Source of the DNA: Rhodanobacteraceae bacterium
GTDB taxonomy: Bacteria; Pseudomonadota; Gammaproteobacteria; Xanthomonadales; SZUA-5
Reading direction: 5' to 3'
NCBI GenBank assembly: GCA_024234055.1
Contig: JACKOW010000001.1
Location: 784,001-848,000 of the forward strand
DNA: 64,000 nt
Positions 50,182 to 57,776 of the stretch are shown piece after piece. The notes beneath the pieces are model-generated. The model was not told the DNA's origin and did not search any database. It saw only the letters and a list, made by a program, of their open reading frames with translations. Numbering within the stretch: the stretch's first letter is position 1; every line of letters starts with the position of its first letter. The position numbers were made by a program, and so were the translations under genes.

Positions 50182-50846
50182 TGCTTGTCTCCAGCCGGCG
50201 CGCGCAGCGCCCGCAAACTCAAATCCAGCCAGCACTCGAGGTAGCGATCCGGCTCGAAGGGGCGCTCGTCCACGCGCCCCAGCGAGTGCAACCAGATCGG
50301 CATGAACACCAGTCCGTGAATCAGCACCCGCACCGCGTATTCGATATCCATGGGCGCAAATTCGCCCGAGGCCACGCCCTTGCGCAGCACGGTAGCCAGC
50401 ACGCCGTCCTGCATGCGGGCAATGAAGTTCACGACGAAGTGCCGGGCCAGCTCCGGAAAGTTGCCGGATTCGGACATCATCAGCTTGGGCACACCCTGCA
50501 TCGGTGAGGCGCTCAGCACCTGCCACCAGCGTCGGACGAAGCGCTCGATCAGCGTGCTGGCACTGATCCCGGGGTCGGCGATCGCTAGCGAGAACTCGGC
50601 CAGCAACGGGCCGATGTTGCGTCCCACGGCTTCCGCCAGCAGCGCTTCCTTGCTGTCGAAATACAGGTAGACCGTGCCCTTGCTGACGCCCGCGCGCTCG
50701 GCGACATCGTCCAGGCGCGTGGCTGCGAAACCCCGCTCCACAAACAGGCCCAAGGCCGCGTCGACAATCTCGGCGGGCCGCGCCTCCTTGCGCCTGCGTC
50801 TGGCTGGGCTTGGGTCCTTGCCCCGGTTGGCGGAAGAGTCGGACAT
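50178..50846 (-). CDS. TetR-family regulator of the efflux unit
   Basis: A 222-residue regulator. Helix-turn-helix at about 25-70: IVDAALGLFVERGFAATRLDDVAERAGVSKGTVYLYFDSKEALL. The C-terminal ligand domain is of the TetR_C type (RWWQVLSASPMQGVPKLMMSESGNFPELA). The near-perfect palindrome at 50861-50880 lies just upstream of its start and is a likely autoregulatory operator. It is the first gene of the tetR-hlyD-ABC-ABC unit, so the unit is likely inducible by the pumped compound. Confidence 0.94.
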   Translation of the reverse strand: MSDSSANRGKDPSPARRRRKEARPAEIVDAALGLFVERGFAATRLDDVAERAGVSKGTVYLYFDSKEALLAEAVGRNIGPLLAEFSLAIADPGISASTLIERFVRRWWQVLSASPMQGVPKLMMSESGNFPELARHFVVNFIARMQDGVLATVLRKGVASGEFAPMDIEYAVRVLIHGLVFMPIWLHSLGRVDERPFEPDRYLECWLDLSLRALRAPAGDKQ

Positions 50847-50860
50847 TGATCCATGTTTTA

Positions 50861-50880
50861 ATAACTGACCGGTCAGTAAT
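50861..50880. promoter_or_regulatory. TetR operator candidate
   Basis: ATAACTGACCGGTCAGTAAT is a 20-bp palindrome with one mismatched pair, centred 25 bp upstream of the tetR start and within the divergent region to the DUF2254 gene. ACTGACCGGTCAGT is a usual TetR-family operator form. Confidence 0.8.
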
Positions 50881-51059
50881 TTACATCGATCATAGGGCGG
50901 GCGCAAGTGCCCCGGAGTCACCTGTGCTGGCCAGCAGCTTGATGCTGTCGGCGCGTCCTGTGGTGTCGTGCTCGACAGCCCGCCCCCATGGACAACACAA
51001 TGGCCGCGAGAGCGCCGCATAGCGGTCAGACCAGAACAGGGCCAGACAGGAGTGGCGGA

Positions 51060-52352
51060 ATGAACGCGGTGATCTCCCTTGATCGACTCCGATTCGAGTT
51101 CAATCGGCTGCGCGAACGACTCTGGCTCAGGCCGCTGCTGATCTGTGTGTTGTCCATCGGCGCCGCCGTTGCCGCCCGGTTGGCCGATGGTCTGGGCCTG
51201 TCTCATCTGGTCCCGGAAATCACGGTCGATTCGGTGCAAAGCCTGCTGTCGATCATGGCGTCCAGCATGCTGGTGATCGCCACTTTCGCGCTGTCCTCGA
51301 TGGTCTCTGCCTATGCCTCCGCCGCCGGCACCGCGACCCCGCGATCATTTCCGCTGGTGCTGGCCGATGATGGATCGAAGAACGCCCTGTCCACCTTCAT
51401 CGGTGCCTTCATCTTCAGCATCGTCGCGCTGGTGGCGACCAAGAACCATTATTTCGGGACAACCGGCATCTTCGTGCTCTTCCTGATCACGGTACTGGTG
51501 TTCGGAATCGTGGTGGTCACCTTCGTGCGCTGGAGCGACAGCATTGCCCGACTGGGGCGCCTCGGAAGCACCATCGACAAGGTCGAGGCCGCCTGCGCCG
51601 CAGCCCTGCGCCGACGGCGCCACGCACCTACGCTGTGCGCCAGACTTCGCGCCGGTCAGGTTGGGGGACATGCCGTGCATACCCGCAGCATCGGTTATGT
51701 CCAGCATGTCGACATCAGTGCCCTGCAAGCGTGGGCCGAACGGCATCAGGCCTGGGTCGTGGTGGAGGTCCAGCCTGGAACGTTCGTCACCCCGGATCGA
51801 CCCCTGGCGCTGATCAAGACCGACCAGGGCGAGGCACCGGAGGGCCCCACGGATGCCATCGTTGACGCCTTCACGATCCACGGTGATCGCGTGTTCGAAG
51901 ATGATCCGCGCTTCGGGCTGGTGGTGCTCTCGGAAATTGCAGCGCGGGCTCTGTCGCCTGCGGTCAATGACCCGGGTACGGCCATCGACACTATCGGCAC
52001 GCTGGTGCGCCTGTTCTCGATCTGGATCGGCCCCGAGTCCGACAGCGCTCCTGCTGCGCCCGAATACGATCGGGTGTATGTGGCTGAACTGGCGGCTGGC
52101 GATCTGTTCGATGATGCCTTCAGCGCCATTGCCCGCGATGGTGCCGGGTCCGTTGAGGTAGGCCTGCGCCTGCAGAAGGCGCTGCTGGCGCTGGCGCGCA
52201 TGGGCGACGAGACGGTGCGCAAGGCGGCGCGATCGCATTCGATTCTGGCGCTGAAGCGCGCCGAGTTGGCGCTGCAGCTGGACGAGGATCGTGAGCGCCT
52301 GCGCGCCGCCGCCGCCGAATGGGAATCGCTCTCGGTGGCTCCTGATTCCTGA
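51060..52352 (+). CDS. DUF2254 membrane protein
   Basis: A 430-residue protein with four membrane segments in its first half (LLICVLSIGAAVAARLA; SLLSIMASSMLVIATFALSSM; FIGAFIFSIVALVA; GIFVLFLITVLVFGIVVVTF). The motif MVSAYASAAGTATPRSF is typical of DUF2254. The C-terminal half is soluble (RALSPAVNDPGTAIDTIGTLVRL). Function unknown. GGAGTGGCGGA precedes the ATG. It diverges from tetR, so the operator at 50861 could also affect it. Confidence 0.9.
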   Translation: MNAVISLDRLRFEFNRLRERLWLRPLLICVLSIGAAVAARLADGLGLSHLVPEITVDSVQSLLSIMASSMLVIATFALSSMVSAYASAAGTATPRSFPLVLADDGSKNALSTFIGAFIFSIVALVATKNHYFGTTGIFVLFLITVLVFGIVVVTFVRWSDSIARLGRLGSTIDKVEAACAAALRRRRHAPTLCARLRAGQVGGHAVHTRSIGYVQHVDISALQAWAERHQAWVVVEVQPGTFVTPDRPLALIKTDQGEAPEGPTDAIVDAFTIHGDRVFEDDPRFGLVVLSEIAARALSPAVNDPGTAIDTIGTLVRLFSIWIGPESDSAPAAPEYDRVYVAELAAGDLFDDAFSAIARDGAGSVEVGLRLQKALLALARMGDETVRKAARSHSILALKRAELALQLDEDRERLRAAAAEWESLSVAPDS

Positions 52353-52429
52353 CCTTGACTTGCTGCCCATGGACGCGGACGACATCCACGTTTAGGGTGC
52401 GCGCTGTTTTCCATCGAACGAGGTGCGCC

Positions 52430-54514
52430 GTGCGCCCGAACTGGTTTCTGATGCCCCTGATGTTGTCCATGAATGCACTGGCTGTCGCGGCCACGCCGAC
52501 TGAAGACCCCAACCAATGGCTGGAAGGCGTCGAGGACGCCAAGGCGCTGGAATGGGTGCAGGGCCTGAATGCCCAAACCGTGGCCGAGCTGACCCGCTCG
52601 GGCGACTTCAAGCGCATTCAGGCGCGCACGCTGGAGATTCTCGATTCCAACGAGAAGATCCCCTACGCCAGCAAGATGGGCGAGCACTACTACAACTTCT
52701 GGCGCGATGCCGATCACGTGCGCGGCATCTGGCGTCGCACCAGTCTGGACGAATACCGAAAGGCCGAACCAGCCTGGGAAACCGTGCTCGATATCGATGC
52801 TCTGGCCAAGGCCGAGGACGAGAACTGGGTGTATGCGGGCGCTGACTGCCTGCAGCCCGAGTATCGGCGCTGCCTGATCCAGCTCTCCCGCGGCGGTGCT
52901 GACGCCAATGTCGTGCGCGAATACGATGTGGTGGACAAGGCCTTCGTCAAGGGCGGTTTCGAACTGCCCGAGGCCAAGAGCGGCATGGGCTGGATCGATA
53001 TCGATCATGTCTTCGTCGGCACCGATTTTGGCCCTGGCTCGATGACCTCCTCGGGCTATTCGCGCATCGCCAAGCGCTGGACGCGCGGCACGCCACTGAG
53101 CGCAGCGCAGACCGTCTACGAGGGCAAGGCCGATGACGTCTGGGTGTTTGCCTTTGCCGACACCACGCCCGGATTCGAGCGCCAGGGCGTCTACCGCGGC
53201 ATCACCTTCTACACCAACGAGGCCTACCTGCTGCAGGGCGATCAGCTCGTGAAGATCGACAAGCCCGACAGCGCCAATGCCAATTTCCATCGCGAATGGC
53301 TGTTGCTGGAGCTGCGCGAGGACTGGAGTGTCGGCGGCAAGACCTGGCCGGCGGGTTCACTGCTGGTGACGCGCCTGGATAACTTCATGGCAGGCAAGCG
53401 TGAGTTCGATGCCCTGTTCACGCCCACCGAGCGCTCATCGATGGCTGGCTATTCGCCCACCCGCCATCACATCATCGTCAATGAACTCGACAACGTGAAG
53501 AACCGCGTCTATGTGTGGACGCCAGGCGAGGGCGGATGGACGCGACAGCCGATGGCCGGTCTGCCTGAGTTCGGTGAGGTCAGCGTCAGCGCGGTCGATG
53601 CCCAGGACTCTGATGCCTATTGGGCCACGGTGACCGACTTCCTGACCCCGACCAGCCTGCACTATGGCGAGATTGGTCAGGATGCACCGCAGTTGCTGAA
53701 GTCACTGCCAGCCTTTTTCGACGCGTCGAAGCTGGCCGTGAGCCAGCACGAAGCCATCTCCGCCGACGGCACCCGGGTACCTTATTTCCAGGTCGCGGCC
53801 AAGGATCTCACTCTCGACGGCAAGAACCCGACGATCCTCTACGGCTATGGCGGCTTCGAGGTCTCGATGACGCCCAGCTACATGGCCAACTATGGCGATT
53901 CCTGGCTCAACAAGGGCGGCGTATGGATCCTCGCCAACATCCGCGGTGGCGGCGAGTTTGGGCCGAAGTGGCATCAGGCGGCGCTCAAGGCCAATCGGCA
54001 CAAGGCCTATGAGGACTTCATCGCAGTGGCCGAAGACCTGATCGAACGCAAGGTCACGTCCACCGAGCATCTCGGCACCATGGGCGGCTCCAACGGTGGC
54101 CTGCTGATGGGCAACATGCTGACTCTGCGCCCGGATCTGTTCGGCGCCATCGTCTGTCAGGTGCCACTGCTCGACATGCAGCGCTACCACAAGCTGCTGG
54201 CCGGCGCCTCCTGGATGGGCGAATACGGCAATCCGGATGATCCGGAAGAATGGAAGTACATCCAGACCTTCTCGCCGTACCACAACGTCAAGGCCGACGT
54301 GCAATACCCGCGTACCCTGTTCACCACCTCGACCCGCGACGATCGCGTGCATCCTGGCCATGCCCGCAAGATGGTCGCGAAGATGAAGCAACAGGGCCAC
54401 GATGTGCTCTATTACGAGAACATCGAAGGCGGCCACGGCGGCGCCGCCAATGCTGCCCAGCGCGCCTTCATGACCGCATTGGCGCTGACCTTCTTCTCCC
54501 GCGAACTGCGGTAG
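52430..54514 (+). CDS. Exported prolyl oligopeptidase family serine peptidase
   Basis: A 694-residue S9A-type enzyme. Signal peptide FLMPLMLSMNALAVAA (GTG 52430 chosen for GAGG upstream; ATG 52451 alternative). An N-terminal seven-bladed propeller (about 30-440) and C-terminal alpha/beta hydrolase. The catalytic Ser is in LGTMGGSNGGLLMGNM (about 555), Asp in STRDDRVHPGHARK (about 637), and His in IEGGHGGAANA (about 668). It cleaves Pro-containing peptides by family knowledge; the GGSNGG elbow and signal peptide suggest a periplasmic form. A heptamer array starts directly after its TAG. Confidence 0.93.
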   Translation: MRPNWFLMPLMLSMNALAVAATPTEDPNQWLEGVEDAKALEWVQGLNAQTVAELTRSGDFKRIQARTLEILDSNEKIPYASKMGEHYYNFWRDADHVRGIWRRTSLDEYRKAEPAWETVLDIDALAKAEDENWVYAGADCLQPEYRRCLIQLSRGGADANVVREYDVVDKAFVKGGFELPEAKSGMGWIDIDHVFVGTDFGPGSMTSSGYSRIAKRWTRGTPLSAAQTVYEGKADDVWVFAFADTTPGFERQGVYRGITFYTNEAYLLQGDQLVKIDKPDSANANFHREWLLLELREDWSVGGKTWPAGSLLVTRLDNFMAGKREFDALFTPTERSSMAGYSPTRHHIIVNELDNVKNRVYVWTPGEGGWTRQPMAGLPEFGEVSVSAVDAQDSDAYWATVTDFLTPTSLHYGEIGQDAPQLLKSLPAFFDASKLAVSQHEAISADGTRVPYFQVAAKDLTLDGKNPTILYGYGGFEVSMTPSYMANYGDSWLNKGGVWILANIRGGGEFGPKWHQAALKANRHKAYEDFIAVAEDLIERKVTSTEHLGTMGGSNGGLLMGNMLTLRPDLFGAIVCQVPLLDMQRYHKLLAGASWMGEYGNPDDPEEWKYIQTFSPYHNVKADVQYPRTLFTTSTRDDRVHPGHARKMVAKMKQQGHDVLYYENIEGGHGGAANAAQRAFMTALALTFFSRELR

Positions 54515-54944
54515 CGGGGCACGGGACACGGGGCACGGGGCACGGGGCGATCGTGTTGCGACCCGTGCCTCCCGGCCCCGGGTTCCCGATTCAAGGTGTT
54601 GATGCGTCATTGCGAGGAGCGCAGCGACGAAGCAATCCAGAGCCGTTTGAAACAGAGCGCCTGGATTGCTTCCCCCCGGATCAAATCCGGGCTCGAAATG
54701 ACGCCGGTTCAAGGTCACTGCGCGGGCAATGTCAGAGGAATCGTAGGCCGGGTCCGCGCGCCCGCTGGCCCCGGCTGAGCGTAGAGACGGCAAGCGCGCG
54801 GCGCCCGGCGGGCCAGGCCGCGGCCGCCGGCGCGAACAAGCCGGGCGCACAACCCAACCCGCCGCGCGCCGGAGCCGCGCTACCCCACACTCGGCTTGAT
54901 TGCCCGTGTGCAGCGCCGGGCCAGTGCAAGATCGCCATGATCCC
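54515..54944. repeat. Mosaic block after prolyl oligopeptidase
   Basis: CGGGGCACGGGACACGGGGC heptamers start immediately after the stop (54515-54548). They are followed by an inverted element TCATTGCGAGGAGCGCAGCG with GAAGCAATCCAG (about 54607-54640) and mirror CTGGATTGCTTCCCC (about 54661-54676), then a GC-rich segment (about 54740-54890) resembling the one at 35840. No gene is seen. Confidence 0.8.
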
Positions 54945-54974
54945 AACAACAAAAAGGCCCGCTTTCGCGGGCCT
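54945..54974 (-). terminator. Rho-independent terminator of the Bax-inhibitor gene
   Basis: On the minus strand AGGCCCGC-GAAA-GCGGGCCT is followed by TTTTTGTTGTT. This is an 8-bp stem, GNRA loop and T-tract. On the + strand, TGTATTTTTT follows the stem, so it may work both ways. It lies 78 bp beyond the stop codon, with a heptamer array in between. Confidence 0.92.
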
Positions 54975-54984
54975 GTATTTTTTG

Positions 54985-55046
54985 ACAACCAGCAACCAGC
55001 AACCAGCGACCAGCAACCAGCAACCGGCAACCAGCTACCAGCTACC
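54985..55046. repeat. Heptamer array inserted between stop codon and terminator
   Basis: Copies of ACCAGCA type (CCAGCAA, with variants CCAGCGA, CCGGCAA, CCAGCTA) occur in one 7-nt phase, about eight to nine copies. The array ends 5 bp before the stop codon of the Bax-inhibitor gene at 55052, and lies inside its transcribed 3' region. Confidence 0.9.
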
Positions 55047-55051
55047 AGCTC

Positions 55052-55714
55052 TCAATCCTCGCCGCTGAAGAAGGCAAACAGGCGCATCAGATGCATGAAC
55101 AGCACCCAGATGCTGCCAAGCAGGCTGGTGGCGATCACGATGTAGTTCGCTTCCGGATCATGGATCAGCTGGCTGGTTTCCCACAGGATCGCGCCCGAGA
55201 TCAGCAGCACCGCGGCGCCGGAAATCACCAGGCTCAGCACCGGCATCTGCAGGAAGATGTTGGCCACGATCGCGCCCAGGATGACCAGCGAGCCGACGAA
55301 CAGGAAGCCGCCCATGAAGTTGAAGTTGGTGCGCGAGACCAGCGCGTAGCCGGACAGCGAGAAGAAGATGACGCTGGTGGCGGCCAGCGCATAGACCGGG
55401 ATATTCGGATCGATGCTCAAGTAGATGCCGACGATCGGACCCAGGAAGTAGCCGAGGCCTGCGGCGTAAACGAAGGACAGCACCAGACCGGCCATGCTGT
55501 TGCGAGTTGCGTTCACGGCAAACGGCATGCCGATCATGAAGGCCAGGAATAGCCAGACATTGATGGGCGTGGCGCCGCTGCTGATGGCATACCAGCAGGT
55601 CACTGCCGACAGGCCGAGGATCATGGTCAGCAGCGTGTAGGCATTGCGGATGGTCTTGGTATTGGCCAGCGCAGCAACTTCTGCACGGGTCAGGACCGGA
55701 TTGGCTGCACTCAT
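55052..55714 (-). CDS. Bax inhibitor-1/YccA family membrane protein
   Basis: A 220-residue protein with six to seven membrane segments (TLLTMILGLSAVTCWYAISS; VWLFLAFMIGMPFAVNA; LVLSFVYAAGLGYFLGPIVGIY; and others). Typical family stretches are NSMAGLVLSFVYA and a C-terminal DPEANYIVIATSLLGSIWVLFMHLMRL. Bacterial members may act as calcium-leak or protease-interacting proteins; the role here is unknown. Downstream terminator at 54945. Confidence 0.93.
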   Translation of the reverse strand: MSAANPVLTRAEVAALANTKTIRNAYTLLTMILGLSAVTCWYAISSGATPINVWLFLAFMIGMPFAVNATRNSMAGLVLSFVYAAGLGYFLGPIVGIYLSIDPNIPVYALAATSVIFFSLSGYALVSRTNFNFMGGFLFVGSLVILGAIVANIFLQMPVLSLVISGAAVLLISGAILWETSQLIHDPEANYIVIATSLLGSIWVLFMHLMRLFAFFSGED

Positions 55715-56153
55715 CTAGGCACTCCAGGCGTTTGGCTTAAGGTTTGTAGCAATATGTGTCGGTCGTCAGCGTAATTCAAGCTCTCGTATACAGGATGTCA
55801 AGGCGCGTCGGCATCAGTCCTTGATGTTCAGCTGCGTTCAACGAATACGTTTGGCCGGACATTTTGTTCCTGGGGCAGGCCGGCTCGCCAGTGCTCTGCT
55901 CTGTAGGTCCAGACCCGTCTGGACCTACAACAGCATCGGTGTCGGTGTTGGGGCCTCGGGGTCGGCTAGAGCAGGCCGCCTGTGGGAGCGGACTCTGTCC
56001 GCGAAAAGGGCTGCCGGTAAGCGGCACGCTAGCCCGCATCTATCACACCTGCGCTAGTCGATGGCGGGCAGACCGCTGCCCGGTCAATCGATGACCGGAG
56101 CTGGCTCTGGCCAGCGAGGGTTGCTTGGTCTTCAGTTGCTGACTACGCAGTCC
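55715..56153. repeat. Intergenic block with a 13-bp perfect palindrome
   Basis: The palindrome core GTCCAGACCCGTCTGGAC (55917-55934) is extended by TGTAG on the left and CTACA on the right to a 13-bp stem (55912-55939). A REP hairpin GTGGGAGCGGACTCTGTCCG (about 55983) follows. The rest, including 55740-55890 upstream of the Bax-inhibitor gene, holds nothing I recognise beyond its promoter region. Confidence 0.7.
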
Positions 56154-57260
56154 TCAGTTGCCAAGAACCGCCGCCACCAACTCCCCCAGCGCCAGGCTGG
56201 AGGTCAAACCTGGCGACTCGATGCCAAACAGATTCACCAATCCGGGCAAGCCGTGCACGGCCTGGTCCTGGATGACGAAATCCGCGCTCGGTTGCCCCGG
56301 ACCGGCGAGCTTGGGCCGCACACCGACGAAATCCGGTGTCAGATCCTCCTCCCGCAGCGCCGGCCACCATTGCCGGATGGACTCGGCAAAGGCGCGGCGC
56401 TGGCTGTCGTCGAACTGGTAGCTGGGCGCGTCTATCCAGCGCATGTCCGGGCCGAAACGGCAGCGGCCGCTGATGTCCATTCCCAGATGTACGCCGAGGC
56501 TGGCGCTGCCGGGCAGCGGGTAGATCAACCGCGTGAATGGCGAACGCCCGCGCAGATTGTAGTAGTGGCCCTGGCCGTACCAGAGCCGCGGCACATGTCG
56601 GGCATCCAGACCGCCGGTGTTGGCGGCCAGTGCCGGCGCGCCCAGTCCGGCGGCGTTGACCAGTCGACGGCAGCGCAACTGGTCGCCGCCCTCGGTCCGC
56701 ACCTGGAATGTGCCGTCGCTGGCATCAATGCTTGCGACCCGGGTGCGGCACAGCACCCGACTGCCGTGTTGTTCGATATCGCCGATCAGCGCCGTGATCA
56801 GCTCCGGCACATCGACGATGCCGGTATTCGGCGAATCCAGCGCCGCTACGCAGCGCAGCGCCGGTTCGAGGGCCATGGTCTGGTCAGCCTCCAGCCAGTG
56901 CACCTCGACGCCGTTGGCCTGCGCCTGAGCCTGGATGGCCTGGAGCCCGGGTCGATCCGCCTCGCGCGTGGCCACGATCAGCTTGCCGGTGCGCCGGTGA
57001 GCCACGCGCCGATGTTGGCAATAGCCATAGATCAGCGCCAGTCCGCGCACGCAGGCACGCGCTTTCAGCGAGCCGGTGGCGTAGTACATGCCGGCATGGA
57101 TAACGCCGGAATTTCGGCTGGAAATCCCTTCGCCCGGTCGGTCCTCCGCCTCCAGCACCAGCACTTCAGAGCCCGACAGCGCCAGCGCCCGCGCCACCGC
57201 CAGGCCAACCACGCCAGCACCGACGACGACGGTATCGATATCGAAGCTGCCTGTGGACAT
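56154..57260 (-). CDS. FAD-dependent oxidoreductase, L-2-hydroxyglutarate oxidase-like
   Basis: A 368-residue DAO-fold oxidoreductase. FAD motif TVVVGAGVVGLAVARALALSG. The diagnostic stretch is SSRNSGVIHAGMYYATGSLKARACVRG, which fits L-2-hydroxyglutarate oxidase/dehydrogenase (LhgO). PLPGSASLGVHLGMDISG and IESPGLTSSLALGELVA also fit. ATG 57260 was chosen; an in-frame ATG at 57272 would add four residues, and no clear ribosome site discriminates. It oxidises 2-hydroxy acids by family knowledge. It is divergent from glpK. Confidence 0.85.
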   Translation of the reverse strand: MSTGSFDIDTVVVGAGVVGLAVARALALSGSEVLVLEAEDRPGEGISSRNSGVIHAGMYYATGSLKARACVRGLALIYGYCQHRRVAHRRTGKLIVATREADRPGLQAIQAQAQANGVEVHWLEADQTMALEPALRCVAALDSPNTGIVDVPELITALIGDIEQHGSRVLCRTRVASIDASDGTFQVRTEGGDQLRCRRLVNAAGLGAPALAANTGGLDARHVPRLWYGQGHYYNLRGRSPFTRLIYPLPGSASLGVHLGMDISGRCRFGPDMRWIDAPSYQFDDSQRRAFAESIRQWWPALREEDLTPDFVGVRPKLAGPGQPSADFVIQDQAVHGLPGLVNLFGIESPGLTSSLALGELVAAVLGN

Positions 57261-57327
57261 GGGGGCGCCCATCCGGGGGTCGGCGTCATTTTGCCCGGCC
57301 CAGGGTCGGTCGAACAGTCTGCCGTTG

Positions 57328-57503
57328 GTAGGAGCGACCTCGCGTCGCGATCGCAGTTGGAGTTCCTGCCACGAAAACCGGGAGCGGCGGCGAGCTGCCG
57401 CCTGAAGAGGACACGAAGGAAAGTCCGGCATTTGTAGGAGCGACCTTGCGTCGCGATCGCAGTTGGAGTCTTGCCACGAAAACCGGGAACGGCGGCGAGC
57501 TGT
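57328..57503. repeat. Direct duplication of a GTAGGAGCGACC element
   Basis: Copies at 57328-57397 and 57435-57503 share about 70 bp (GTAGGAGCGACCTYGCGTCG, then CGATCGCAGTTGGAG, CCACGAAAACCGGGA and CGGCGGCGAGCTG) with few differences. The same head also occurs near 40176. Downstream lie GGACGCGAAGGACGCAGAGG (about 57518), REP hairpins at about 57638 and 57720, and five heptamers (57676-57710). No gene is seen in 57261-57776. Confidence 0.85.
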
Positions 57504-57675
57504 GGGCAGAAGCAGGACGCGAAGGACGCAGAGGAAAAGCAGAAAGGACGCGGAGAAGAGCCGGTGACTGTCGATGATTGGACGCATGCTCTGCCGACAC
57601 TGGCACTGACAACCGCTTTACCGGCCGCGGGTCTGATCGCGGACAGAGTCCGCTCCCACAGGCTGTCTGCTCTTT

Positions 57676-57710
57676 CCGACAACCGACAACCGACAACCGA
57701 CAACCAGCAA
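57676..57710. repeat. Heptamer array upstream of glpK
   Basis: Four CCGACAA and one CCAGCAA in phase. On the other strand they read TTGTCGG, a rotation of GGTTGTC. The array ends 66 bp before the glpK ATG. Confidence 0.95.
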
Positions 57711-57776
57711 CCTGCTCTTGTGGGAGCGGGCTCTGCCCGCGATGCTGTCCTCACCCGCGATCTCCGGAGGAACGCC

